NCBI RefSeq assembly: GCF_016863475.1 | Contig: NZ_BOOY01000014.1 | Span: forward strand, 1 to 64,000 | Direction: 5' to 3' | DNA from: Spirilliplanes yamanashiensis | Lineage (GTDB): Bacteria; Actinomycetota; Actinomycetes; Mycobacteriales; Micromonosporaceae | DNA length: 64,000 bases | In this document: piece by piece, positions 24,947 to 33,344 of the stretch | Numbering within the stretch: position 1 is the stretch's first letter | How the letters are laid out: each line of letters starts with the position of its first letter | Program-made: the position numbers and the translations under genes | The notes under the pieces: model-generated | Databases searched by the model: none | What the model was told of the DNA's origin: nothing | What the model saw: only the letters and a program-made list of their open reading frames with translations

Positions 24947-26425
24947 ATGGGCAAGGACGTCACACAGGTCGCGTTCTCGGCCGAGGACCGCGTCCGATAC
25001 AGGCAGAAGGTACGCCGCTGCCTGGACGTCTTCGCGTACATGCTCGACGACTTCTCGTTCGACACCACCAGCCCCATGACGGGCCTGGAGATCGAGCTCA
25101 ACCTCATGGACGGCGACGGCGAGCCCGCCATGCGCAACGCCGAGATCCTCAGCAACCTCGCCGACCCCACGTTCCAGACCGAGCTGGGCCAGTTCAACCT
25201 CGAACTGAACGCCCGCCCGCGGCTCATCTGCGGCGACGGCTTCGCCGACTACGAGCAGGACCTGCACGCCAGCCTCGGCCGGGCCGAGGACCGCGCCGCC
25301 AAGGCCGACTCGACGATCGTGCTCGTCGGCATCCTGCCCACCCTCACCCCGCGCCACCTCGTGCTCGACAACCTCAGCGAGAACGAGCGCTACCGGCTGC
25401 TCAACGACCAGATCGTCGGCGCCCGCGGCGAGGAGATCAGCCTCGACATCAGCGGCGTCGAACGGCTGCAGACCGCCAACGACTCCATCGCGCCCGAGGC
25501 CGCCTGCACCAGCGTCCAGTTCCACCTCCAGGTGCCGCCCGAGCAGTTCGCCGCCTACTGGAACGCGTCGCAGGCCATCGCCGCCGTCCAGGTCGCCGTC
25601 GGCGCCAACAGCCCGTTCCTGTACGGCCGGCACCTGTGGTCCGAGACCCGCATCGCCCTGTTCGAACAGGCCACCGACACCCGGCCCGAGGAACTGCGGG
25701 CGCAGGGCGTCCGGCCGCGGGTGTGGTTCGGCGAACGGTGGATCACGTCCATCTTCGACCTGTTCGAGGAGAACGTGCGGTACTTCCCGCCGCTGCTCCC
25801 GATCGTCGACGAGGAGGACCCGGTCACCGTGCTGCGCCAGGGCGGCGTGCCGCACCTCGGCGAGCTGCGCCTGCACAACGGCACGGTGTACCGCTGGAAC
25901 CGCCCCGTCTACGACATCGCCGGCGGCCGGCCGCACCTGCGCGTCGAGAACCGGGTCCTGCCCGCCGGCCCCACCGTCGTCGACATGCTCGCCAACGCCG
26001 CCTTCTACTTCGGCCTCGCCCGCGAACTCGCCGAGGAGGACCGGCCCATCTGGTCGCAGCTCACCTTCGGCGCCGCCGAGGACAACTTCCACGCCGCCGC
26101 CCGCCGCGGCATCGAGGCCGCCCTGTACTGGCCGCGGCAGGGCGAGGTCCGCGCCGCCGACCTGGTCCGCGAGACGCTGCTGCCCAAGGCGTACGCGGGG
26201 CTGGACCGGTTCGGGGTCGATCCGTACCACCGGGACCGGCTGCTCGGCATCATCGACGAACGCTGCCGCACCGGCCGCAACGGCGCCGTCTGGCAGACCG
26301 AGACCGTGTGGTCCGCCGAACGCAACCGCGGCCTCGACCGCGACGCCGCCCTGCACGACATGCTGCTGCGCTACAACAAACTGCAGCGCAGCAACGACCC
26401 GGTGCACACCTGGCCGGTCGAATGA
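24947..26425 (+). CDS. Glutamate-cysteine ligase-family (carboxylate-amine ligase-like) enzyme
   Basis: A 492-residue protein of the actinobacterial GCS2-like family. The N-terminal MTGLEIELNLMDGDGEPAMRN (residues ~44-64) and TELGQFNLELNARP carry the metal/ATP-binding acidic residues. HLRVENRVLPAGPT near residue 330 is another conserved block. The family forms amide bonds between a carboxylate and an amine at ATP cost. Actinobacteria use mycothiol, whose synthesis uses other enzymes, so the physiological substrate is unclear. The ATG at 24947 has AGGAGGA five bases before it. It ends directly against the stop of the minus-strand membrane protein. Confidence 0.85.
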   Translation: MGKDVTQVAFSAEDRVRYRQKVRRCLDVFAYMLDDFSFDTTSPMTGLEIELNLMDGDGEPAMRNAEILSNLADPTFQTELGQFNLELNARPRLICGDGFADYEQDLHASLGRAEDRAAKADSTIVLVGILPTLTPRHLVLDNLSENERYRLLNDQIVGARGEEISLDISGVERLQTANDSIAPEAACTSVQFHLQVPPEQFAAYWNASQAIAAVQVAVGANSPFLYGRHLWSETRIALFEQATDTRPEELRAQGVRPRVWFGERWITSIFDLFEENVRYFPPLLPIVDEEDPVTVLRQGGVPHLGELRLHNGTVYRWNRPVYDIAGGRPHLRVENRVLPAGPTVVDMLANAAFYFGLARELAEEDRPIWSQLTFGAAEDNFHAAARRGIEAALYWPRQGEVRAADLVRETLLPKAYAGLDRFGVDPYHRDRLLGIIDERCRTGRNGAVWQTETVWSAERNRGLDRDAALHDMLLRYNKLQRSNDPVHTWPVE

Positions 26426-28450
26426 TCAGGCGGTCGCCTCGGGCCGCCGCCGGAACGGGTTCCGGCCGCGCCTGACGGCCGGCTCCGGCTCGTCCTCGAC
26501 CCACAGTGGACTGACGGACGACAGCGCCGCGTCCCCGCCCCGGTCCGGCTCGCCGCCGGCCGGCCGGCCGCCGGTCCCGCCCCCGGACGCCCCCGCCGCC
26601 GGGCCGCCGGGGTCCTTGTCCCTGCCCTTGGTACGACCGGAGCGCGCCGTCCGCTCCGGCCGGGGCGCCGTCGGCGGCTCGTTGGCGGGCTCCGGCGCGG
26701 TCGGCGGCGTGTTCGCGGGCTTCGGCGTCCCGGCCTGCTGCACGACCTGGGGCTCGGCCGGGCGCCCCTTCCCGGGCGTCGGCGGGCCGAGGACCGGGCG
26801 CTGGATCGTGGTCGGCGCGGCCACCGTGCTGTGCCGCGGCTTCTCGGCGGCGACGGCCCGCCCACCGCGCTGGTCCCTGTCGTCGCCGGTGGCTTCCTTG
26901 CCGCCCCGACCGGCGGCGCCGCCGGGCTGGCGGGCGCCGGCCTCGGCCGCCGGCCCGGCCCCGCCGTCGGCCTTGGCCGGGGCGGTCTTCGTCGGAGTGT
27001 CCTTGGCCGCGGTGGTCTTGGCCGAGGTGTCCTTGGCCGGGGTGGCCTTCGCCGGGGTGGTCTTCGCGGCGGCCTTGGCGGGCGGCTGCCCGGCGGCGGC
27101 CCCGGCGGGGCCCGGCGTCGGCGCGGCGGTCGGCTTGGTGGCCGGCTTGGAGGCCGGTGCGGTCAGGTCCGCGGTGGGTTCGGTGTCGTCGGTGACCGGC
27201 TTGGCCACGCCCCGGGACCGGACCCGGGCCAGGCCCCGGAACAGCCCCTTCACCCGGCCCGGCGACGCCGGCTCACCGGCGGCCGTCGCCCCGGCGGAGG
27301 CGGCGCCGCCGCCCGAGCCGGCGGAAGCGGGAGAAGCGGCCGGCTTGGCGGTGGGCTTGGGCTTGGCCGCGGCCTTGGCGGTGGGCTTGGCCGCGGGTTC
27401 GGCGGCGTCGGCGGTGGGGTCGGCCGGGCGGCGCCACGGCAGGCGGCTGCGCCGGGGCTCGGCCGCGGCCGCGGAGCTGCCCGCGAGCGGGCTCGCCCAC
27501 GGGTCCGCCGGGGCCGCGCCGCGGGCCGACTCGGTGGTGGCGGCGTTCGTGGCGGCCTTCGGTCGTACCGTCGAGGTGAGCCGGACCGGGGCGACCTCGC
27601 CGGCGGTCCGGCTGGTCTTCGCGAAGCGGGCCGCGAGCAGCGAGCCCGCGAGGCCCGCCACCACCGCGTAGGGGGCGGTCAGGTAGGCGGAGGTCAGCTC
27701 GGTCGGGGAGCCGGTCAGGCGGGGGACCAGCACGAAGTACGAGACGGCGACGAGCACCGGGCCGATCGCCCCGGAGACGACCGCGCCGGGGCCGGTGTGG
27801 CCGCGGCGGACCGCGACCCAGGTGACGGCGAGGCCGATGAGCAGGGCGGCGGCGACCATGACGAGGGCGCCGGGCCAGTGCAGGTTCGCCCACCAGTGGC
27901 GGCCGGCGGCGCCGGGGGGCTGCCAGACGGCGAGGTGCGCGCCGGCCGTGCGCCCGCCCGTGACCAGGCCGGTGACGACGGCGGCGGCCGCGAGGACCCA
28001 CACCCAGACGGCGGTGGCGGCGAGGTTCGCGGCGACGGGCCGGGAGCGGGCCGCGAACGCGCCGAGCACCAGGCCGACGAGGATGCCGAGGGTGGCGTAC
28101 CCGGCGGCGGTGGTCTCGGGCGCGAACGTGTCGGCGCGCATCGCCTCGCGGGCGGGCACGGCGATGAGGGCGACGGTGAGCAGGGCGCCGACGGCGGCGG
28201 CCGTGGCGAGCACGAAGCCGGGCACGGCCGACCGTCCGATGCGGGCGGCGACGACCGCGCCGAGGATGGTGGAGGTGGCCGCGATCCAGGTGGACCACGC
28301 CAGGCTGCCGGACCAGACGAGGTCGTCGGCGGGTGTCGCCGGCCAGGCGACGACCCCGAGGCCGTAGCCGAGTCCGAGCTGCGCGGCACCGGCCGCGGCG
28401 GCCGTTCCGGCCGCCGCGGCTGTCTGTGCTGTCCAGCCCTGTCCGGCCAT
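26426..28450 (-). CDS. Polytopic membrane protein with long Lys/Ala/Pro/Thr-rich cytoplasmic-type tail
   Basis: A 674-residue protein. The N-terminal ~290 residues hold about eight hydrophobic segments. The rest is disordered and basic, with many short PAK/AKTT/AAKP units near residues 355-545, much like the tails of actinobacterial histone-H1-like or FtsK-linker proteins. It ends in an acidic-then-basic patch (WVEDEPEPAVRRGRNPFRRRP). The ATG at 28450 is chosen over an upstream GTG/TTG frame extension. Its stop abuts the ligase stop (TGATCA). I do not recognise a function; a membrane-anchored nucleic-acid or cell-wall polymer contact is conceivable only from composition. Confidence 0.7.
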   Translation of the reverse strand: MAGQGWTAQTAAAAGTAAAAGAAQLGLGYGLGVVAWPATPADDLVWSGSLAWSTWIAATSTILGAVVAARIGRSAVPGFVLATAAAVGALLTVALIAVPAREAMRADTFAPETTAAGYATLGILVGLVLGAFAARSRPVAANLAATAVWVWVLAAAAVVTGLVTGGRTAGAHLAVWQPPGAAGRHWWANLHWPGALVMVAAALLIGLAVTWVAVRRGHTGPGAVVSGAIGPVLVAVSYFVLVPRLTGSPTELTSAYLTAPYAVVAGLAGSLLAARFAKTSRTAGEVAPVRLTSTVRPKAATNAATTESARGAAPADPWASPLAGSSAAAAEPRRSRLPWRRPADPTADAAEPAAKPTAKAAAKPKPTAKPAASPASAGSGGGAASAGATAAGEPASPGRVKGLFRGLARVRSRGVAKPVTDDTEPTADLTAPASKPATKPTAAPTPGPAGAAAGQPPAKAAAKTTPAKATPAKDTSAKTTAAKDTPTKTAPAKADGGAGPAAEAGARQPGGAAGRGGKEATGDDRDQRGGRAVAAEKPRHSTVAAPTTIQRPVLGPPTPGKGRPAEPQVVQQAGTPKPANTPPTAPEPANEPPTAPRPERTARSGRTKGRDKDPGGPAAGASGGGTGGRPAGGEPDRGGDAALSSVSPLWVEDEPEPAVRRGRNPFRRRPEATA

Positions 28451-28631
28451 GCGGGGCACTGTAGCGGTCGATGTCTTCGCCAGCGAGTCCGTCGCATCCG
28501 TACGATTCGGCCGGGCCGGGGCGTCGGTGGCGCAGTCGGTCAGGGGGCGGTCGCGGCACATTCGCCACCGCGTACCGGATATTTTGGACAGGTGTCCGGC
28601 GAGCCGGTGTGTACCGCGAGAGGATCACGCG

Positions 28632-29501
28632 ATGTCCGATGAGCAGCGAGGCCGCCCCGGGGGCGGGTCGGGTGACGAGCAGCGTCCGCTGGACGAGACC
28701 GGGCAGTTCGACCCGTTCGCCGACGACGAGGACGAGCCGCCGCGCCCGCCGGCCGCCGACGACACGGCGTTCCTGTCCGGGGACCCCGCGCGCGGCCTGC
28801 CGCCGGCGGATCCCACCCAGCGGATCCCCCCGGCGGGTGACGCGACGCAGCAGCTGCCGGGCGCCGGCGCGACCCGGCCGGTGCCGGGGGCGGACGCGAC
28901 CCGCCAGATGCCGGCGGTGGAGGACGACGGCGGGGCCGCCTGGGCCGGACGGGCCGAGGTGCGGCCGCCGCGCCCGGTGCCGATGGAGACCACGACGGTG
29001 GGCGGCTGGGCGCCGGTGGCGGACGAGCCGCGCCGCGCCTGGTGGATGCCGATCCTGATCGGTGTGGCGGCGCTGCTGCTGGTGGGCCTGATCGGCTACG
29101 GCGTCTTCCTCATCACGGACAACGCGGGCGACGACGACCCGCTGCCGCAGGCCAGCTCGGCGGCGCCCGCCGTGACCAAGCCGTCGGCGACGCGCACGAG
29201 CCGCACCCCCAGCCCGACGCCCACGACGGCGTCGCCGTCGCCGGAGCCCGAGGAGGTGCCGGTGCCGCAGGTGGTGGGCCTGACCGCGGCCGACGCCCGC
29301 CGGGCGCTGGACGAGGCGGGGCTGACGTACCGGCTGCGGTTCCGGGAGTCGGACGCGGAGCCGGGCACGGTCATCGAGACGGTCCCGGGGGAGGGCACGG
29401 AGCTGGAGCCCGGCACGACGGTCGAGCTGATCGTCGCGGACGAGCCGCGCACTACCGAGCCGACGCCGTCCCCGACGACGACGGGACCCGAGGGCGACTG
29501 A
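28632..29501 (+). CDS. Single-pass membrane protein with one extracellular PASTA domain
   Basis: A 289-residue protein. Residues 1-~135 are acidic and Pro-rich, with repeats of the form ATRPVPGADATRQ. One membrane segment (~138-160, WWMPILIGVAALLLVGLIGYGVFLI) follows. Then come a Thr/Ser/Pro stalk and a PASTA domain at ~208-270 (VPVPQVVGLTAADARRALDEAGL ... GTTVELIVA). PASTA domains bind peptidoglycan muropeptides, so it probably senses or docks to cell wall. Unlike PknB it has no kinase domain. The ATG at 28632 has GAGAGGA seven bases before it. Its last 50 bases overlap the signal peptidase gene tail to tail. Confidence 0.85.
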   Translation: MSDEQRGRPGGGSGDEQRPLDETGQFDPFADDEDEPPRPPAADDTAFLSGDPARGLPPADPTQRIPPAGDATQQLPGAGATRPVPGADATRQMPAVEDDGGAAWAGRAEVRPPRPVPMETTTVGGWAPVADEPRRAWWMPILIGVAALLLVGLIGYGVFLITDNAGDDDPLPQASSAAPAVTKPSATRTSRTPSPTPTTASPSPEPEEVPVPQVVGLTAADARRALDEAGLTYRLRFRESDAEPGTVIETVPGEGTELEPGTTVELIVADEPRTTEPTPSPTTTGPEGD

Positions 29502-30021
29502 CGGCCCGGCCGCGGCGCCGCCCGTGCCGTCCGCGCCGCCCGGCGAGGACGGCGGCGACCAGCAGGCCGGCGACCGCCGCGAGGCACGCCACCACCAGGG
29601 GTTCGGCGAGGCCGGCGACGAGCATGCCGAGGTACGGCAGGACGACCACCGTCCGGCCGATCTCCGCGCGGGCGGGCGCCGTCCACCGCTCGCTGCCGGC
29701 GTTGGCGTCGCCGCGCGTCTCGAAGGTCAGCAGGTCGCCGGTGCGCCGGACGTCGACGACCCGGTGGGTGATGAGCGCCCCGCCGCGGCCGGTGTCGCGG
29801 AAGCTGACGATGTCGCCGGTGCGCACGGCGTCGGCGGGCACCGGCCGGCTGACGACGAGCGCGCCGGGCCGGATCGTGGGCAGCATGCTGCCGGACTGCT
29901 CGACGAGCGGTTGCAGGCCGGCGACGCGGCCGAGCGTCACCGCCGCGGCGGCCGCCACCATGACGAGCATCAGCGCCGTGGTCGCCAGCCGGCGGGTGCG
30001 GCCGGCCGGCGCCGCGGTCAT
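29452..30021 (-). CDS. sipW: SipW/ER-type signal peptidase I
   Basis: A 189-residue S26B-type signal peptidase. After an N-terminal membrane segment (~12-34), the serine nucleophile lies in QSGSMLPTI near residue 45. The second catalytic residue is histidine in ITHRVV near residue 86, replacing the lysine of ordinary bacterial LepB; this is the ER/SipW form. GDAN follows at the conserved Asp position. A C-terminal membrane segment and a basic tail end the protein. In Bacillus, SipW processes TasA. Here its start overlaps the stop of the TasA-like gene (ATGA), strong evidence that this is its client. Confidence 0.9.
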   Translation of the reverse strand: MTAAPAGRTRRLATTALMLVMVAAAAAVTLGRVAGLQPLVEQSGSMLPTIRPGALVVSRPVPADAVRTGDIVSFRDTGRGGALITHRVVDVRRTGDLLTFETRGDANAGSERWTAPARAEIGRTVVVLPYLGMLVAGLAEPLVVACLAAVAGLLVAAVLAGRRGRHGRRRGRAVSRPRVPSSSGTASAR

Positions 30022-30644
30022 CGCTGCGCCTCCCAGCTGAACGTCTGGGTGAGCGTCCGGCCCTGGGCGGCGTTCACGTCGTCGACGTCGATGCTGAACC
30101 GGTACGAGTGGGTCTCGTTCGTCGGCCACGCCGCCAGCGGGTCCGGCACGCCGGCCGCGAACGTCGACGGGTAGTCGGTGAGGTCGTCCTGGAAGAGCAC
30201 CCCGGGGCCGAGGCCCGCGTACGAGGTGGCGTCCGGCACGAACGAGGAGCAGTCGTCGTGGGCGCCGCCGGTGCCCCGGGTGACGGTCAGGTTGAGGTAC
30301 GGGCCCAGCGTGCCGGCCGTCGGGGCGCCGTAGAGCCGCACCTCGGACGGCAGCGAGCCGGCGTAGGTCAGCTCGACGCAGTTCTCCTCGACCACGCCCG
30401 GCTCCATGGCGGGCAGGGCGAACAGCGTCCCGCCGCTGGTGTCGTCCTGCAGCACGACCGTGCCGGTCTCGAACTCGTTGCCGGTGTTGTCGGTCCGGGC
30501 GTTCCACGCCGACCAGGTGGCGGTGCCCCCGACCAGCCCGATGACCAGGGCGGCCGACACGATGACGGCGAACTTCGCGCGCTCGTCGGCCGGTCCCGGC
30601 CGGTGCCGGGGACGGTAGCCGCGCGGGGCGTGGTCGGTCGTCAT
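30018..30644 (-). CDS. TasA/camelysin-like secreted protein with SipW-dependent signal
   Basis: A 208-residue exported protein. After a basic N-terminus the membrane segment VIVSAALVIGLVGGTATWSAW is followed by NARTDNTGNEFETGTVVLQDD. This is the typical SipW-type signal and mature start of the M73/TasA superfamily. The core (LFALPAMEPGVVEENCVELTYAGSLPSEVRLYG) matches that fold. Two cysteines (EENCVEL, HDDCSSF) may form a disulfide. Bacillus TasA forms amyloid-like matrix fibres, so a surface or matrix role is plausible. It is coupled to the signal peptidase gene by ATGA. Protease activity, claimed for camelysin, is not supported here by a metal motif. Confidence 0.85.
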   Translation of the reverse strand: MTTDHAPRGYRPRHRPGPADERAKFAVIVSAALVIGLVGGTATWSAWNARTDNTGNEFETGTVVLQDDTSGGTLFALPAMEPGVVEENCVELTYAGSLPSEVRLYGAPTAGTLGPYLNLTVTRGTGGAHDDCSSFVPDATSYAGLGPGVLFQDDLTDYPSTFAAGVPDPLAAWPTNETHSYRFSIDVDDVNAAQGRTLTQTFSWEAQR

Positions 30645-30700
30645 GCGTGCGGGTGCCTTCCGTGGACGTCGGGTGTCCCCCGTTTCATCGGCGCGCGCGG

Positions 30701-32263
30701 TCACCGGTTGAGGCCGGCGGGCTGCGGATGGCGGACGGCCGCGGAGGCGCCGTCCGTGACCGCCCGGTCGCGGCCGGCCCGCTTCGCGGTGTAGAGCCGC
30801 TCGTCGGCGAGGCCGATCAGGCCCTGCTCGGTGACGTCGTCGTGCGGGAAGCAGGCGGCGCCGATGCTGACCGTCACCGGCACGGGGGTGTCCGCGTCCG
30901 CCACCGCCCGGCGCAGCCGCTCGGCGAACGCGGGCAGCTCGGCCGGCGGCACGGGGGTCAGCACGGCGAACTCCTCGCCGCCGTACCGGGCCACGAGCGA
31001 CCCGGCGCCCGCGGCGGCCCGCAGCGCGGCGGCCGCGGCGACCAGGACGGCGTCGCCGGTCTGGTGGCCGTGGGTGTCGTTGACGGCCTTGAAGTGGTCG
31101 AGGTCGAGCAGCAGCAGCGCGAACGGCACCGGCCCGCGCACCTCGGCCGCCAGCAGGGCGTCGAACCGGCGCCGGTTGGCCGTGCCGGTGAGCCCGTCGG
31201 TGAGTGCGGCGGCGGCGAGCTGGTCGGCGACCAGCGCGCGTCCCACGGCGGCGGCACTCTGCGCGGCGGCCTGCCGGGCGGTGGCGAGCATCCGCCGGTT
31301 GACGCGGCGGGACGCCCGGGCCGAACGGCGGCGCGGCTGCTCCAGCACGAGGAAGCCCACCGCGTCCTGGACGGCGAACGGCACCACGACCACGTTGACG
31401 GGGTCGGGCAGCAGCTGGTGGATCCACGCGTCGCGGACCGGGTCCGGCCGGCCGAGCAGGCGGACGTCGTCGGGTCGCAGCTCCGCCGGCGGCGGGCCGG
31501 TCAGGATCCGGGTGCGGGAGGTGCCGTCCTCGTCCACCACGGCGCCGAAGTCGGGCCGGCCGGCGACGTCGCCGTGGGTGAGCACCGCCACGGCGGCGCG
31601 GCGGGCGGACAGCTCGGCGTACCCGAACGCGGCCAGGCCCAGGGCCACGGCGCCCGCGTCGGCCTGCGCGCCGGAGCGCAGCGCCAGGTCGCGGAGCACC
31701 TGCTCGTCGTAGCGGCGGCGGCGCAGCTCGCGTTCGTTGACGGCGGCCAGGCACGCCGTGCCCAGCGCGGCCGCCCACAGCCCGCCCAGGTAGACGGCGG
31801 TGTCGACGACGGGGAAGGGGCGGGCGGGACCCAGCAGCCCGGCGGAGACCGCGTCGAGCACCGCGACCGCGAGCAGCGAGTGCCACAGCGCGATCTTGGC
31901 GCCGGTGCGGAACGCCGTCACCAGGGTCACCGCGATGGTGTGCAGGACGATGACCAGGCTGACGGGGCCGTCGAGCCCGTCCAGGCGGTACCAGGCCCAG
32001 GCGAGGACCATGCCGTCGCCGATCAGGGTCACGTTGAGCGTGGTCAGCGCCGCCGTGCGGCCGAACCGGCTCAGCGGCCACGACGCCAGCGCCACGGCGA
32101 GCCACAGGGCGCAGCCGAGCAGCAGCGGCGGCACGGCGGCGCCGGGCGTGGCGGCGGCGAGCAGCGGCAGCGCCGCGAACACCGGGACGCGGCTCAGCTG
32201 CACCCCGGCGATGCGGTTGGCGACCGGGACGAGGTCGTCGGCGACCTGGGGGCTGCGCGTCAT
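30701..32263 (-). CDS. Membrane diguanylate cyclase (GGEEF)
   Basis: A 520-residue protein. About five hydrophobic helices fill residues ~25-175. A GAF-like region spans ~195-310, and a coiled linker leads to a GGDEF domain at ~345-505. The domain has LTDGLTGTANRRRF, LDLDHFKAVNDTHGHQTGD and the active site RYGGEEF, so c-di-GMP synthesis is expected. The product-inhibition motif RxxD before the active site is replaced by GAGS, so feedback inhibition may be missing. Its start overlaps the stop of the camelysin-like gene (ATGA). It lies 57 bp upstream of the TasA-like gene, linking c-di-GMP to this surface locus. Confidence 0.9.
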   Translation of the reverse strand: MTRSPQVADDLVPVANRIAGVQLSRVPVFAALPLLAAATPGAAVPPLLLGCALWLAVALASWPLSRFGRTAALTTLNVTLIGDGMVLAWAWYRLDGLDGPVSLVIVLHTIAVTLVTAFRTGAKIALWHSLLAVAVLDAVSAGLLGPARPFPVVDTAVYLGGLWAAALGTACLAAVNERELRRRRYDEQVLRDLALRSGAQADAGAVALGLAAFGYAELSARRAAVAVLTHGDVAGRPDFGAVVDEDGTSRTRILTGPPPAELRPDDVRLLGRPDPVRDAWIHQLLPDPVNVVVVPFAVQDAVGFLVLEQPRRRSARASRRVNRRMLATARQAAAQSAAAVGRALVADQLAAAALTDGLTGTANRRRFDALLAAEVRGPVPFALLLLDLDHFKAVNDTHGHQTGDAVLVAAAAALRAAAGAGSLVARYGGEEFAVLTPVPPAELPAFAERLRRAVADADTPVPVTVSIGAACFPHDDVTEQGLIGLADERLYTAKRAGRDRAVTDGASAAVRHPQPAGLNR

Positions 32264-33204
32264 GACTGCTCCGGTGACTCGGGGATCCACAGGTGGTCGT
32301 CGGCCCACACCGGGGCGAGGGCGAGCTTGGGGTCGCGCTGATCGAGCCGGCTCTGCACCAGCAGGAAGAGCAGCAGCGCGACGATCGCGGCGATCGGCAC
32401 CGCCGCGTAGCGGCCCGCCTGCTCGAGGAACCGGCGCACGTCCTCGAGGACGGCCGCCATGCCGCCGGTGCTCGCCGTCCGTCCCGCGGGCGGCGCGGCC
32501 GGAACGGCTCCGGAGGTCGTCGGCGCGCCGGTGGCCGGGCTCGACGGGGACGCGGCCGAGGACGGGGCGGCGGACGGGGCCGGGGACGCCGGTCCGGGCG
32601 GCGCCGGCGTGCCGCCGGTGGCCTGCGGTGCGACCGGTGCCGGTCCCCGCAGCTGCCAGACGAACGAGGCGGCGGCCGCCGCGCCGGGCGCCGGCTGCTC
32701 CTGGCCCGCGAGCCGCACGGTGACCCGGAACGCCGCGGACTCCCCGGCGCCCGGGGACCACCCGGTGTCCAGGCCGTCGTCGTGGTCGTCGGCCAGGTCG
32801 CGGAGGGTGCCGGCGTAGATCGGCGCGCCCCGGAAGCCGGCGCAGTCGCCGTACCGGCCGCCGGTGCCCCGTTCGACGGTCACGGCGATCCGGCCGGCCA
32901 GCGCGCCCCGGACGTCGGCCGCGGTCAGCCGCACGGTGCCCGGGACGGCGGGCCCGCCGTATCCGACCTGGACGCACCGTTGGACGGCGATGTCCGGTTC
33001 CATGGCGGCCAGCGCGAACATGGCGTCGCCGCCGTCGTCGTCGAACAGCGGGGACGTCGCGAGCACCGGTTCGGTCGTGGCCGTGCGGTCGTCCCGCCAG
33101 CCGATCGCGGCGAAGGCCACGGCGGCGGCGAGCAGCATCACCACGACGAGCGTCAGGTCCGGCCGGCGGTACGCCGGGGCGCGACGGGGGCGTCCGCTTC
33201 CCAT
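32260..33204 (-). CDS. Membrane-anchored camelysin/TasA-like protein
   Basis: A 314-residue protein with an N-terminal membrane segment (~20-35, TLVVVMLLAAAVAFAAIGW). The core MFALAAMEPDIAVQRCVQVGYGGPAVPGTVRL aligns with LFALPAMEPGVVEENCVELTYAGSLPSEVRL of the 30018-30644 protein, so the two are paralogues. After the core comes an Ala/Pro/Ser stalk (~190-250) and a C-terminal membrane segment (~275-295), unlike the secreted paralogue. The ATG at 33204 has AAGGGA upstream; longer ATG/GTG forms exist. It is coupled by ATGA to the diguanylate cyclase gene. It may be an anchor for the secreted protein; that is inference. Confidence 0.78.
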   Translation of the reverse strand: MGSGRPRRAPAYRRPDLTLVVVMLLAAAVAFAAIGWRDDRTATTEPVLATSPLFDDDGGDAMFALAAMEPDIAVQRCVQVGYGGPAVPGTVRLTAADVRGALAGRIAVTVERGTGGRYGDCAGFRGAPIYAGTLRDLADDHDDGLDTGWSPGAGESAAFRVTVRLAGQEQPAPGAAAAASFVWQLRGPAPVAPQATGGTPAPPGPASPAPSAAPSSAASPSSPATGAPTTSGAVPAAPPAGRTASTGGMAAVLEDVRRFLEQAGRYAAVPIAAIVALLLFLLVQSRLDQRDPKLALAPVWADDHLWIPESPEQS

Positions 33205-33344
33205 CCTGCGTCCCTTCGACCGGCGACCTCCTCTCGCGCTCTTGTCGGCAGGAGGCCGGTGCCTCCTGAGCGATCGGCCCCTCAACCGCGGCGGCGCCGC
33301 GCCGATAGGAGCGCCGTCCGGACGGCGGGAGGAGGCGGGAGCAG

